From Actinomycetota bacterium (lineage in GTDB: Bacteria; Actinomycetota; Actinomycetes; Nanopelagicales; Nanopelagicaceae): DNA of 34,998 nt. Below are positions 24,565 to 34,998 of this stretch, piece after piece. The stretch spans positions 1-34,998 of the forward strand of contig VGAA01000006.1 of NCBI GenBank assembly GCA_016870895.1, in the 5' to 3' direction. Position 1 is the stretch's first letter. Each line of letters starts with the position of its first letter. The notes below the pieces were generated by a model. The model did no database searches and had not been told where the DNA came from. It saw nothing but the letters and a program-made list of their open reading frames with translations. A program made the position numbers and the translations under genes.

Positions 24565-25821
24565 ATGGATCGTTTTCGAGTTGTAGGTGGAGCCAGATTA
24601 GCTGGCACAGTTCGAGTTTCTGGTGCAAAAAATTCTGCGCTTAAATTAATGGCCGCATCATTGTTAGCGGTAGGTAAATCTAAAATTACAAATCTACCGG
24701 CAATTGCAGATGTTGAATATATGGCAGAGCTTTTAACTCGATTAGGTTGCAAAATTGAGATTGATGCTAAAGCTGGTGAGGTAAGTATAGATGTACCAAA
24801 AACTCTTGGTCATCGAGCAGATTACGATTTAGTTAGAAAGCTCAGGGCCTCAATAAATGTTTTAGGGCCATTGATTACTCGAGTTGGCCAAGCAGAGGTT
24901 GCACTGCCTGGAGGAGATGCGATTGGCTCTCGTGGTCTGGACTTTCATATAAATGGTTTAACCGACATGGGAGCTGAGATCAAGCTAGAACATGGTTTTA
25001 TAGTTGCGAATGCAAAAAATGGTTTATCTGGATTAACTATAACTCTTGAGTTCCCAAGTGTTGGTGCAACTGAAAATATTATGACTGCAGCCACATTAGC
25101 GAAGGGAATTACATCTATCGAAAATGCTGCCAGGGAGCCAGATCTCGTAGATCTTGGTGAGTTTCTAATTTCTATGGGGGCTAAAATCTCTGGTTTAGGT
25201 TCACATACAATAAAAATAGAAGGTGTTAGTGAATTAAAGCCAGCAACTCATGCGACGCTGCCAGATCGAATTGTTACTGGTACCTGGGCTTTTGCAGCGG
25301 CCATGACAAAAGGTGATATCACAATTGAAAATGGTCGCGCTGACCACTTAGAGTTACCATTAGATAAATTAGTTGAAGCAGGTGCAGTAGTTACCACAAC
25401 TGAAAATGGATTTAGAGTGAAAATAGATAAAAGACCTCTAGCAGTTGATGTAGCAACACTGCCTTACCCAGGTTTTCCTACAGATCTACAGCCAATGGTT
25501 ATTACCTTAAACTCAATTGCTGAAGGCACTTCGGTGGTTACTGAGAATGTTTTTGAAGGTAGATTTATGTTTGTAAATGAGTTATTGCGCCTGGGAGCCA
25601 AAATTCAAGTTGATGGTCACCATGCAGCAATTACTGGAATTGAACAACTATCTGCCGCTCCGGTGGTTGCAACCGATATCAGAGCCGGGGCTGGACTTGT
25701 ACTTGCTGCCTTAGTTAGTGATGGGATAACAATTATTGAGGACTCATTCCATATTGACCGTGGGTATCCTGATTTTCCAGCACAATTACAATCTCTTGGA
25801 GCGGATGTAACTAGAGTTTAA
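24565..25821 (+). CDS. murA: UDP-GlcNAc 1-carboxyvinyltransferase MurA, Asp-type active site
   Basis: MurA transfers enolpyruvate from PEP to UDP-GlcNAc, the first committed step of peptidoglycan synthesis, in the cytosol. The 418-residue protein has Lys22-Asn23 in SGAKNSALK, the [10 protein letters not shown] loop and the active-site loop [13 protein letters not shown], in which Asp118 replaces the usual Cys115. The same Cys-to-Asp change in mycobacterial and chlamydial MurA gives intrinsic fosfomycin resistance. Start at ATG 24565 gives the normal N terminus [12 protein letters not shown]; a TTG 24 bases upstream is not needed. Placement next to atpC is conserved in actinobacteria. Its stop and the atpC stop share a TTAA. 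Confidence 0.96.
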   Translation: MDRFRVVGGARLAGTVRVSGAKNSALKLMAASLLAVGKSKITNLPAIADVEYMAELLTRLGCKIEIDAKAGEVSIDVPKTLGHRADYDLVRKLRASINVLGPLITRVGQAEVALPGGDAIGSRGLDFHINGLTDMGAEIKLEHGFIVANAKNGLSGLTITLEFPSVGATENIMTAATLAKGITSIENAAREPDLVDLGEFLISMGAKISGLGSHTIKIEGVSELKPATHATLPDRIVTGTWAFAAAMTKGDITIENGRADHLELPLDKLVEAGAVVTTTENGFRVKIDKRPLAVDVATLPYPGFPTDLQPMVITLNSIAEGTSVVTENVFEGRFMFVNELLRLGAKIQVDGHHAAITGIEQLSAAPVVATDIRAGAGLVLAALVSDGITIIEDSFHIDRGYPDFPAQLQSLGADVTRV

Positions 25822-26081
25822 TTTGCAGCACTTTCACCAAGAATTGAAACTCTATTCTTCGAAACTGAGATAAATCCACCATTTATTACAAAGTCGTTAG
25901 TGGTGCCATCTGTTGATTTAATTGAAACAGTGCCATCAGCTAAAACACCAAGAAGTGGTGCGTGATCAGGAAGCACTCCTAAATCACCTTCGAGTGTGCG
26001 AGCTGAAACCATTTTGGCTTCACCACTCCACACTCGCTTCTCTGGGGTTACTACCTCAACTTTTAGCACTGTCTCAGACAT
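25818..26081 (-). CDS. atpC: F1 ATP synthase epsilon subunit AtpC, beta-domain only
   Basis: Epsilon joins the rotor stalk (with gamma) to the c-ring and, in many bacteria, inhibits ATP hydrolysis. The 87-residue product contains the N-terminal beta-sandwich with family motifs [29 protein letters not shown] and [13 protein letters not shown]. It then stops within a few residues, so the C-terminal two-helix domain (present in E. coli, about 138 residues, and partly in mycobacteria, about 121) is absent. The inhibitory arm must therefore be missing. ATG 26081 sits one base from the atpD stop, and it is the last gene of the atp operon. Confidence 0.94.
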   Translation of the reverse strand: MSETVLKVEVVTPEKRVWSGEAKMVSARTLEGDLGVLPDHAPLLGVLADGTVSIKSTDGTTNDFVINGGFISVSKNRVSILGESAAN

Positions 26082-26082
26082 G

Positions 26083-28412
<2,330 letters not shown>

Positions 28413-28430
28413 GATTTTTCTCGTCTCTTC

Positions 28431-30068
28431 TTATCTCTTTATCGCCGGAACTTGTCTAGTAATTTGTTCATTATCGACCTCATCTAGTGCATCAGCTTTT
28501 TTCTCATTTACTACTGGTGCAACTGATGATTTAAATTGAGTCTTAAAGGTGGCAATCGCCTCTTCAAGGGAAGCGACAATGTCGTCAGATAGTTCGCGAG
28601 TTGTTGAGATTACATCAAAGATTTGTTTGCGCTCACGGGCAATAAAGTCTAAGAACTCAGATTCAAATCTACGAATATCAACTACTGGAATTGAATCCAT
28701 CTTGCCAGTAGTTCCAGCCCAGATCGAGGCTACTTGGCGCTCCACTGAAAATGGTGAGTACTGTCCTTGCTTGAGTAATTCAACCATTCGAGCACCTCGC
28801 TCTAATTGCGCCTTTGATGCTGCATCAAGATCTGAACCAAAAGCTGCGAAAGCTTCCAACTCTCGATATTGCGCAAGATCAAGGCGTAAGCGTCCGGCGA
28901 TCTTCTTGATCGCCTTAGTTTGGGCAGATCCACCAACACGAGAAACTGAGATACCTACGTTAATCGCTGGGCGAACGCCTGCGTTAAATAAATCAGTCTC
29001 CAAAAAGCACTGACCGTCAGTGATTGAGATTACGTTGGTTGGAATAAATGCTGATACGTCATTACCTTTTGTTTCAATAATTGGTAATCCAGTCATCGAA
29101 CCACCACCCATATCATCAGATAATTTTGCACATCGCTCTAATAAACGAGAATGTAAATAGAAGACATCACCAGGGTATGCCTCGCGACCTGGTGGGCGCC
29201 TTAGCAATAGCGATACTGAACGATAAGCCTCAGCTTGTTTTGATAGATCATCAAAAATAATTAATACATGTTGGCCCTTATACATCCAATGCTGACCAAT
29301 AGATGAACCGGTATATGGTGCTAAGTATTTAAAGCCCGCAGGATCAGATGCCGGAGCGGCCACAATTGTGGTGTAAGCCATTGCACCTGCCGCCTCTAAT
29401 GCTCCCTTAACGGATGCAATAGTTGATCCCTTTTGGCCAATCGCAACATAAATACATTTAACCTGCTTTTTTGGATCTCCGCTCTTCCAGTTCTCTAACT
29501 GGTTAATAATTGTGTCAACTGCAATTGCAGTCTTACCAGTTTGCCGATCACCAATAATCAACTGACGTTGACCGCGGCCGATTGCAGTCATTGAGTCAAT
29601 TGCTTTAATACCAGTTTGCATAGGCTCTTTAACTGGTTGGCGTTGAACTACAGATGGTGCTTGAATTTCAAGAGCTCGAGTAGTTTCAGCTTTAATCTCA
29701 CCTTTGCCATCAATTGGCCGACCAAGGGCATCAACAACTCGACCAAGGAAACCATCACCAACTGGAACAGAGAGAATTTCTCCAGTCCGGCGAACAGTTG
29801 TGCCCTCTTCAATTCCGGTGAACTCACCTAAAATAACCACACCTATCTCGCGAACATCTAAGTTCAAGGCAAGTCCTAAGGTGCCATTTTCAAATTTTAA
29901 TAACTCATTGGTCATTGTCGAAGGCAAACCTTCAACACGTGCAATTCCATCTCCTGCTTCAGTAACGCTGCCAATTTCATCTTTGGCTGCTGCACCTGGC
30001 TTATATGCAGCGACATGTTTTGCCAGTGCATCCCGAATCTCATTCGGGCTGATCTTTACTTCGGCCAT
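28431..30068 (-). CDS. atpA: F1 ATP synthase alpha subunit AtpA
   Basis: Alpha forms the non-catalytic half of the F1 hexamer. The 545-residue product has the P-loop GDRQTGKT (173-180), the arginine finger region [18 protein letters not shown], and a C-terminal tail of about 30 residues beyond the usual bacterial end ([32 protein letters not shown]). A long C-terminal extension is known for actinobacterial alpha subunits, where the mycobacterial version suppresses ATP hydrolysis; whether this one acts so is inference. The leader is a pure purine run of 20 bases (30069-30088 on the - strand), with a strong hairpin just upstream of that. Confidence 0.98.
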   Translation of the reverse strand: MAEVKISPNEIRDALAKHVAAYKPGAAAKDEIGSVTEAGDGIARVEGLPSTMTNELLKFENGTLGLALNLDVREIGVVILGEFTGIEEGTTVRRTGEILSVPVGDGFLGRVVDALGRPIDGKGEIKAETTRALEIQAPSVVQRQPVKEPMQTGIKAIDSMTAIGRGQRQLIIGDRQTGKTAIAVDTIINQLENWKSGDPKKQVKCIYVAIGQKGSTIASVKGALEAAGAMAYTTIVAAPASDPAGFKYLAPYTGSSIGQHWMYKGQHVLIIFDDLSKQAEAYRSVSLLLRRPPGREAYPGDVFYLHSRLLERCAKLSDDMGGGSMTGLPIIETKGNDVSAFIPTNVISITDGQCFLETDLFNAGVRPAINVGISVSRVGGSAQTKAIKKIAGRLRLDLAQYRELEAFAAFGSDLDAASKAQLERGARMVELLKQGQYSPFSVERQVASIWAGTTGKMDSIPVVDIRRFESEFLDFIARERKQIFDVISTTRELSDDIVASLEEAIATFKTQFKSSVAPVVNEKKADALDEVDNEQITRQVPAIKR

Positions 30069-30090
30069 CTTCTCTCTCTTCTCTCTTTAA

Positions 30091-30118
30091 TTAACAGGTG
30101 TTTTCTATCACCTGTTAA
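30091..30118 (-). other. Intercistronic hairpin between atpH and atpA
   Basis: A perfect 10-base inverted repeat (TTAACAGGTG / CACCTGTTAA) with an eight-base loop fills most of the 52-base gap between atpH and atpA. On the mRNA it is followed by a purine-rich ribosome site, not a U run, so it does not look like an intrinsic terminator. More likely roles are mRNA protection or a processing site that sets the level of alpha and downstream subunits. Confidence 0.7.
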
Positions 30119-30120
30119 AA

Positions 30121-30948
30121 CTAACTTACGAGCGCTCTGCTCGCTTCTGCTAAACGATTGACAACTGTGCCATCAATTACATCATCGGCGTATCTGATTG
30201 AGATTCCACCCAAAACTTTTGGATCTATTTCGATATTTATATGCACTTCTCTGCCCATTTGCTTAGTTAAGGCTGCAATAAGTGCGGAGGTTTGGCCCTC
30301 AGTTAATGCAATTGCAGTTTTCACATGCGCAACTAATCGATTTCTACTATTTGAAACATAATGTGAGTAGGTTGCAAGTGTTGCATCAATAGAGCGACCA
30401 CGGCGAAGCACAACCACCCGCTTTAACAGATTGATGGTCAGTAATGAATACTTACCTGCCACAACCGATTCAAGTAGTGCGAGCTTATTGGAATCAGTAT
30501 CAGATGTTGTGTTTAAGGCTTGACGAAACTCTGGATTAGCGATTAAAACTCGTGCAAAATCAAATAATTGATTTTCCAGTAACTCTAACTCACCGCTTTT
30601 ATCAGTGGAAGCGCAGGTAGATTCCACTGCTAAATTTTCGACAGCGTCAGCGATCTCAGCTGGATTAGACCACCTAAGTGCTACCGCTTGAGAAAATAGT
30701 GTTTTTGCGGCCTCAGTTACATTTTTACCAAATATGTTTGATATTAACTCTGCTTTAGACGCAGCATCTCTTGAATTATCTGTTAATGCACGGCGTAGCC
30801 CAACTGATGAGCTGAGGACGGTAAGCACGGTAAAAAGGTCAGCTGAGAATTGGGTAGCCTCAGTTGCTGATTGTTTGCTAACTAAATCAGCTAAAGATTT
30901 GCGCAGAGTCAATATGGATGCTCTACTGCTTCCACCCAAAATTTTCAT
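30121..30948 (-). CDS. atpH: ATP synthase delta subunit AtpH (long actinobacterial form)
   Basis: Delta links the peripheral b stalk to the top of F1. The 275-residue product is longer than E. coli delta (177), but actinobacterial delta subunits are commonly around 270, so length is normal for the phylum. The C-terminal part has the OSCP-like signature KTAIALTEGQTSALIAALTKQMGREVHINIEIDPKVLGGISIRYADDVIDGTV. It starts at ATG 30948, two bases after the atpF stop. No b-subunit-like membrane helix is fused at its N terminus, unlike mycobacterial AtpFH. Confidence 0.94.
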   Translation of the reverse strand: MKILGGSSRASILTLRKSLADLVSKQSATEATQFSADLFTVLTVLSSSVGLRRALTDNSRDAASKAELISNIFGKNVTEAAKTLFSQAVALRWSNPAEIADAVENLAVESTCASTDKSGELELLENQLFDFARVLIANPEFRQALNTTSDTDSNKLALLESVVAGKYSLLTINLLKRVVVLRRGRSIDATLATYSHYVSNSRNRLVAHVKTAIALTEGQTSALIAALTKQMGREVHINIEIDPKVLGGISIRYADDVIDGTVVNRLAEASRALVS

Positions 30949-30950
30949 AA

Positions 30951-31490
30951 TTACTTACTCTTCTCCAGATCTGCAATAAATCGGTCAACGATTCGAGATT
31001 GACGGACCTGGTCATCTAATGCTTCTCCGACAATCTTTCCGGCCAACTCAGTTGCAAGTGCGCCAACCTCATTACGCAATGATGTAAGCGCTTGCTGACG
31101 TTCAGCTTCAATTGCAGCGGTAGCTGCAGCGGTAATTCTGGCTGCTTCTTCGGCTGCTTTACTTCTAAGATCTTCAATAATTGCAGCGCCCTGAGCTCTG
31201 GCATCCTCTCGGATCTTCTGTGCTTCACCACGAGCTTCATTTAATTGGGTTGTGTACTGAGTTAGTGCTCGCTCTGCTTCAAGTTGTGCGCGCTCTGCTT
31301 TTTCCATTCCACCTTGAATTGCCTCGGTACGCTCTGCAAATGCTTTTTCAAACATTGGCACAACTTTCGATCTTAGAACCAGGAACAGCAATGTGAATGC
31401 AACAAAACCAACGATAATCTCCGCGGTGTGCGGAATTAATGGGTTTAGCTCCTCACCCGCCGCCCAATTAGTAAGGGTATTTAACGACAT
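30951..31490 (-). CDS. atpF: ATP synthase b subunit AtpF
   Basis: AtpF is the peripheral stalk that holds F1 static. The 179-residue product has one N-terminal transmembrane helix (about 23-42, EIIVGFVAFTLLFLVL) followed by a long charged helix rich in Ala, Glu and Arg (about 45-165), the classic dimeric coiled-coil. It ends with DRFIADLEKSK. Only one b gene is present here, so the stalk is a homodimer unless another copy exists elsewhere. It is placed between atpE and atpH as usual, with 21 bases to atpE. Confidence 0.95.
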   Translation of the reverse strand: MSLNTLTNWAAGEELNPLIPHTAEIIVGFVAFTLLFLVLRSKVVPMFEKAFAERTEAIQGGMEKAERAQLEAERALTQYTTQLNEARGEAQKIREDARAQGAAIIEDLRSKAAEEAARITAAATAAIEAERQQALTSLRNEVGALATELAGKIVGEALDDQVRQSRIVDRFIADLEKSK

Positions 31491-31511
31491 GTTTTGGTAA
31501 GCCTTTGCTTT

Positions 31512-31715
31512 TTAAAGTACGAAAGCTAGAACTAGACCGAACAGAGCCAATGCTTCAGCTAGTGCAAAGCCTAGGAATGCTATCGGCTGCAAAACGGATC
31601 TAGCCTCTGGTTGGCGTGCTACACCACTTATGTAAGCAGCGAAAATCATGCCAGTTGCGATTGCCGGTCCGATTGCAGATAGGCCATAACCGACCAGGTT
31701 GAGTGTGCCTGTCAT
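31512..31715 (-). CDS. atpE: ATP synthase c subunit AtpE
   Basis: AtpE is the proteolipid that forms the rotor ring. The 67-residue product is a helical hairpin: helix one [24 protein letters not shown], the polar loop ARQPE (34-37 region), and helix two with the proton-carrying Glu54 in [16 protein letters not shown]. The residues around Glu54 do not carry the usual Na-binding set, so proton coupling is likely. A purine run of 20 bases directly precedes the ATG (31716-31735 on the - strand, including AAGGAAAAG), which suits very high translation of this high-copy subunit. Confidence 0.96.
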   Translation of the reverse strand: MTGTLNLVGYGLSAIGPAIATGMIFAAYISGVARQPEARSVLQPIAFLGFALAEALALFGLVLAFVL

Positions 31716-31774
31716 TTTCTTTTCCTTCTTTCTTTGTTGGTTGGTTTCTTTATTTTGCTTCTCTATTTGTTCTG

Positions 31775-32554
31775 TTAGTGCTCATCTGCTAACGCGCCCG
31801 CTATATAGAGAGCGGTTAGTAGAGTAAAGATATATGCCTGCAGGCACTGCACCATAAACTCAAAAAAGGTTAGGGCAATACCAAAAGCAAAGGCAAATGG
31901 TGAAACTAACTTTAGGCCAATTGCACCAGAGAGCAGGTGTTCTCCTCCTAAAATAAAAACGAGCAAAAGCAGGTGGCCAGCAAACATATTCGCAAATAAA
32001 CGCAGTGAGAGTGTTAAGGGTCTGACTAAAAAGTAGGTTGCCACCTCAATCGGAGTTAAAAGAATATAGACCGGCTTAGGCACTCCTGGCATAAACATAA
32101 TCTCTTTTAGGTAGGCAATTAAGCCTTTGTGCTTTACTGCAACATAGTGAAAAACAACAAATGTAAATATAGCTAATACATACGGAAAGCTAACTCTAGA
32201 CATAGTTGGAAATTGCAAAAATGGAATAATTCCAAATAGATTGTTGGTTAAAATAAAAGTAAAAAGAGTAAATAGATATGGAACAAATCGCATGAATTCA
32301 TGCCCAATTACATCTCTTGCTAGATCATTTCGGACGAAACCATAAACTGATTCACCTGCAAATTGAAACTTTGATGGCACAATTGCAGCTTTTCTGGAAG
32401 AAAGAATGAAAAATACCGAAATTAAAATTACGGAGAAGAATGCTAAAAATACTGGTTTAGTAGTAAATGGATTATCGCTAAATACTGGAGGTAAATTAAA
32501 ATCTGCAGTACTAGGTGGTTTGAAACCATCCTCACTTGCTAGATATGCGCCCAC
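31775..32554 (-). CDS. atpB: ATP synthase a subunit AtpB
   Basis: AtpB forms the proton half-channels beside the c-ring. The 259-residue polytopic protein has about five or six helices; the essential Arg is in [15 protein letters not shown], and the conserved later helix has [22 protein letters not shown]. The start is GTG 32554, with a strong Shine-Dalgarno AGGAGA at 32559-32564, four bases upstream. The C terminus ends LADEH. It follows the atpZ-like gene after a 150-base gap that may contain a promoter or structured leader. Confidence 0.96.
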   Translation of the reverse strand: MGAYLASEDGFKPPSTADFNLPPVFSDNPFTTKPVFLAFFSVILISVFFILSSRKAAIVPSKFQFAGESVYGFVRNDLARDVIGHEFMRFVPYLFTLFTFILTNNLFGIIPFLQFPTMSRVSFPYVLAIFTFVVFHYVAVKHKGLIAYLKEIMFMPGVPKPVYILLTPIEVATYFLVRPLTLSLRLFANMFAGHLLLLVFILGGEHLLSGAIGLKLVSPFAFAFGIALTFFEFMVQCLQAYIFTLLTALYIAGALADEH

Positions 32555-32704
32555 TAGTTCTCCTGAATATTTTTATATGGACTTACCTGCGCCGATAGGG
32601 AAGAAACGGCTACGGGCGAAACCCTATTAGGTATCTAGGAATTATGTGAAATTTACAAGGGTAGAAATTGAGCACCAAATGCTGAGAATCCAGATTGGGT
32701 GATA
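32555..32704 (-). promoter_or_regulatory. 150-base atpB leader with possible alternative stems
   Basis: This is the longest gene-free stretch in the window. It contains an inverted repeat ATAGGG/CCCTAT (32595-32600 with 32622-32627) and a competing GCCG/CGGC (32591-32594 with 32607-32610), both GC-richer than the surroundings, then the atpB Shine-Dalgarno. A promoter is possible farther upstream (TTGTAA near CATAAT/TAGATA on the - strand) but the boxes are poor. It may set the expression of the main atp genes separately from wecA-atpI-atpZ. No known riboswitch was recognised. Confidence 0.35.
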
Positions 32705-32923
32705 TTAATCGCGTCCAAATCGAAGCCATACTAGATAAATGGAGGCCCCAGCACCTAGTAACAAGCCGATTAGTAAGAAGTAAGAGGTATCCAGCCACTG
32801 GTCAACTCCCCAGCCAATACCACCCCATATTAAAAGTCCCGATAGCAAATATCCGACAATAGACCAAAGGGCATTCTCTTCATTCTTTGAGTTATTCAAG
32901 TCATCATTTTTTGAGTTGTTCAC
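32705..32923 (-). CDS. AtpZ-like small membrane protein
   Basis: This 72-residue protein has a polar, Asn/Lys/Asp-rich N terminus and two transmembrane helices (about 20-40 and 47-66), with GIGWGVDQWLDTS between them. The WGxGxxxDxxL..S pattern is that of the AtpZ/AtpI family (putative F0 subunit, PF09527-like), whose members are linked to c-ring assembly or Mg/Ca uptake. GTG 32923 overlaps the preceding gene's stop (GTGA). It is the last gene before the atpB leader. Confidence 0.75.
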   Translation of the reverse strand: MNNSKNDDLNNSKNEENALWSIVGYLLSGLLIWGGIGWGVDQWLDTSYFLLIGLLLGAGASIYLVWLRFGRD

Positions 32924-33351
32924 AAAATGTCTCCTTCTTTTTTCGGTAAAGGTAATTGAACACGCAACTTCAGAAAGCTACGTACCTCTCCGAATAACCA
33001 TGCCATGGTAATCAAGATGGCGCAGATTGCAAAACTTCCTCTATCTACAGTACTTCGATCGGTAAATCTCGTCACTAACAGAAGAAAAACTCCCATAAAA
33101 ACTACCTTAGCAAAATAAGAAAACATGGCCAGTGCCATAGTAATCATTGGGTCTAAATTACGGGAAATTCGAGCAACTAGTAAATGAACACTGAAAAATA
33201 TAATGACAGTAATCGATGCTAAAAATGCTCCAATCGCACCAGATCTTCCATTAAGTGTTGCCATAACGATTAGCGAAAGTAGAGCGGTAATGGATGCTGG
33301 GATTATTGCGCCTTGCCATAACGCTTTATCACTTGATTGATTATTACTCAT
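32920..33351 (-). CDS. atpI: AtpI-like four-helix membrane protein
   Basis: This 143-residue membrane protein has four predicted helices (about 12-32, 37-60, 70-95 and 103-120) and a polar C terminus. Its position between wecA and the F0 genes matches the actinobacterial AtpI/ATP-synthase-I protein (Rv1303-type), a poorly conserved helper of c-ring assembly. The sequence alone is not diagnostic, so the name depends on context. ATG 33351 overlaps the wecA stop, and its own stop overlaps the atpZ-like start. Confidence 0.7.
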   Translation of the reverse strand: MSNNQSSDKALWQGAIIPASITALLSLIVMATLNGRSGAIGAFLASITVIIFFSVHLLVARISRNLDPMITMALAMFSYFAKVVFMGVFLLLVTRFTDRSTVDRGSFAICAILITMAWLFGEVRSFLKLRVQLPLPKKEGDIL

Positions 33352-34430
33352 GAGATGTTCATTACTTGTCGAAACTTAATTAATAAAATCGAAATTCCAA
33401 AGATTACAGTTCCAGCTAAGAAGGCGATCCAAATTGGCATAAATGCTGCTATTACTGTTGGTAGAGCAAACATCGCGGTCCAAAAGTATAAAACAATTGT
33501 GGTTCGCTGCTGAGTTAACCCTAACCGCATTATGCGATGGTGCAAATGCTCGCGATCGGCATCAAATGGTGATCTTCCCGCTTTTACTCTGCGAACAATT
33601 GCCATTATAAAATCTAGGAGTGGTATAGCTAAGATTGAAAACGGCAGTAAAAGTGGCAGTAGAACATTTCCACCATTTTCTTCTGTGATTGCCGAAGCAT
33701 CGACCTGACCGGTGAGAGTTATTGCCGATGCGCTAATTAGTAAGCCTAGAAACATAGCGCCAGAGTCACCCATAAAAACTTGAGCTGGATGAAAATTATG
33801 TGGTAAAAAACCAAGACAAAGGCCGATAACTATCGCGGTTATTAATGATGGTGCACCAGCTCGATTTAGACCATTTACTACCGCTAATAAATATGAGAAG
33901 GCAAAGAACGATGCGGCACAAATCATCACTATGCCGGTCGCCAATCCATCTAATCCATCAACAAAATTAATTGCATTGATAACCACCATTACAAACAAAA
34001 CTGTTAATAACTGTCCGATATTTGTTGGCAAGGTAGTAATTCCATTTATTGGTAGCCACAAAATTTGCACTCCATAAATCAACAATATGCCAGCTGAAAG
34101 TGCTTGGCCGGCAAATTTTGTAATTGGATCTAAATCAAATCGGTCATCTAACATTCCAATAAATAAAATTAAAGTTCCACTTAAAAAAATTCCAGTGGCT
34201 TCCCTGCCGAAAGATTTTTCTACTAGTGGTAGGTAATTAACAATTACTAAAGTTAAAGCCATTGCGAGCCACATTGCTAAACCACCCCACCTTGGGGTTG
34301 GTTCAACATGGACATCTCTTGATCGAATTTGAGCGATGGCCCCTGATTTAATGGCTAAATCTCTAACAAAAGGTGTAATTAGATAGGTAATTATTGCAGC
34401 CAGTAAAACTGTTACTAAATACTCGCGCAT
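33348..34430 (-). CDS. wecA: Undecaprenyl-phosphate N-acetylaminosugar-1-phosphate transferase WecA/TagO-type
   Basis: This 360-residue integral membrane enzyme of the polyprenyl-phosphate sugar-1-phosphate transferase family starts synthesis of a lipid-linked glycan (in mycobacteria, the arabinogalactan linker) by moving GlcNAc-1-P to decaprenyl or undecaprenyl phosphate. It has about ten helices. Diagnostic cytosolic motifs are GMLDDRFDLD, NAINFVDGLDGLA, FMGDSGAMFLG and the HLHHR of the sugar-binding loop. Absence of the MraY-specific pattern makes MraY unlikely. It lies ten bases after glyA and overlaps atpI; the order glyA-wecA-atpI-atpB is conserved in actinobacteria. Confidence 0.93.
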   Translation of the reverse strand: MREYLVTVLLAAIITYLITPFVRDLAIKSGAIAQIRSRDVHVEPTPRWGGLAMWLAMALTLVIVNYLPLVEKSFGREATGIFLSGTLILFIGMLDDRFDLDPITKFAGQALSAGILLIYGVQILWLPINGITTLPTNIGQLLTVLFVMVVINAINFVDGLDGLATGIVMICAASFFAFSYLLAVVNGLNRAGAPSLITAIVIGLCLGFLPHNFHPAQVFMGDSGAMFLGLLISASAITLTGQVDASAITEENGGNVLLPLLLPFSILAIPLLDFIMAIVRRVKAGRSPFDADREHLHHRIMRLGLTQQRTTIVLYFWTAMFALPTVIAAFMPIWIAFLAGTVIFGISILLIKFRQVMNIS

Positions 34431-34440
34431 TTAATAAGCT

Positions 34441-34998
34441 TTAATTTTTTGGTTCTGCATAAACTGGAAACTTTGCAGTTAACTGATGTATCTCAGATCT
34501 AATATTTTTGGCTTTACTTTCATCTGAGCCATCCTTTATAGCCCTGGCAATTAATCCTGCAATTATCTTCATCTCAGGCTTACCCATACCCTGGGTTGTA
34601 ATTGCCGCTGTGCCAACCCTAATTCCACTCGTTACGGCAGGGGATTCTGGATCAAAAGGAATTGAATTTTTATTTAAGGATATTCCTGATAATCCGCATC
34701 TTTCATCAGCTACTTTTCCATTTATTCCAGTTGATCGAATATCAATTAATGCAAGGTGAGTTTGCGTGCCACCGGATACGGCTCGCATTCCCTCGCTTTG
34801 TAAATCCGATGCCAAAGCTTTACAGTTTTCAATAACTTTCTTAGCATAATCTTGATACGACGGTGTAGCACACTCTTTTAGAACAACAGCTTTACCCGCA
34901 ACTGCGCTCATATTTGGTCCACCTTGAATGCCAGGAAAAACTGCTTTATCAATAGCTGCTGCATGTTGCGCTTTAGAAAGTATCATTCCACCGCGTGG
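34441..34998 (-). CDS. glyA: Serine hydroxymethyltransferase GlyA (3' end only)
   Basis: This is the C-terminal 185 residues of the PLP enzyme that interconverts serine and glycine and charges tetrahydrofolate with a one-carbon unit. The fragment opens with PRGGMIL, just beyond the PLP-binding Lys (HKTLRG in the family), which lies outside the window. Family motifs seen are FPGIQGGPNM, GTQTHLALIDIRS, NKNSIPFDPESP and SGIRVGTAAITTQGMG. The reading frame is open to the window end, so the start is not here. It shares one-carbon chemistry with PurH but the link is remote. Confidence 0.96.
   Translation of the reverse strand, partial: PRGGMILSKAQHAAAIDKAVFPGIQGGPNMSAVAGKAVVLKECATPSYQDYAKKVIENCKALASDLQSEGMRAVSGGTQTHLALIDIRSTGINGKVADERCGLSGISLNKNSIPFDPESPAVTSGIRVGTAAITTQGMGKPEMKIIAGLIARAIKDGSDESKAKNIRSEIHQLTAKFPVYAEPKN

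Noticed and set aside
28549-29013. 154-codon open frame antisense to atpA
   Set aside because: It lies inside the highly conserved alpha subunit gene and its product is Ser/Arg-rich low-complexity sequence without a known fold.

Overview
The window is one contiguous, very compact piece of an AT-rich actinobacterial chromosome. Every gene from end to end looks functional and no gap exceeds about 150 bases. The gene content points to a streamlined actinobacterium, for example a freshwater acI/Nanopelagicales-type organism. The evidence is a PriA-like HisA, a MurA with Asp in place of the catalytic Cys lying beside atpC, the order glyA-wecA-atpI-atpB, a DUF4032 kinase-like protein and an actinobacterial zinc-ribbon protein. 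The lineage is inferred from gene content and base composition; no 16S gene is present.

Left part (1-4424, + strand): the end of a histidine operon, hisB (cut by the window edge)-hisH-hisA/priA-hisF-hisI, followed by purH. This joins histidine synthesis to the AICAR it releases and to the last two steps of IMP synthesis. Next, on the - strand (4425-7743), come three overlapping genes: a DUF4032/Kdo-kinase-like protein, a YbbN-like thioredoxin-fold/TPR protein and an MFS transporter. Single genes follow: an AI-2E family membrane protein, an alpha/beta hydrolase, a GabD2-like aldehyde dehydrogenase and a MalY/PatB-type PLP enzyme.

Accessory metabolic island (12346-21313): a dehydrogenase of the SDR family, then a tight + strand operon of four genes (U32-peptidase-like TIM-barrel protein, second SDR, APH/MTR-kinase-like phosphotransferase, diverged enolase paralogue). 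After it come an IlvD/Edd sugar-acid dehydratase (- strand), a fumarylacetoacetase-fold enzyme (+ strand) and an alpha-ketoglutarate-semialdehyde dehydrogenase (- strand). The last three make a coherent non-phosphorylated route from a pentonate to 2-oxoglutarate. The four-gene operon is the part I cannot assign to a known pathway. Its enolase keeps most metal and catalytic residues but has Asp and Ala at two substrate-contact positions, which suggests a kinase plus phospho-sugar-acid dehydratase pair.

Right part: a zinc-ribbon protein, an ABC-2 exporter (ATPase and permease) transcribed with a secreted Lys/Pro/Thr-rich protein and a DUF2007-like membrane protein, and murA (21361-25821). The complete F1Fo ATP synthase operon follows on the - strand (atpI, atpZ-like, atpB, E, F, H, A, G, D, C), headed by wecA and the 3' end of glyA. 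The epsilon subunit has only its beta-sandwich domain.

Regulatory picture: genes within operons overlap by 1-4 bases. All six convergent junctions have stop codons that overlap or lie within one base, three of them inside a shared TTAA, leaving no room for ordinary terminators. Several genes have a -10-like hexamer 6-9 bases before the start codon and no Shine-Dalgarno sequence, which suggests leaderless mRNAs. No tRNA, rRNA, CRISPR, insertion sequence or phage gene was seen.
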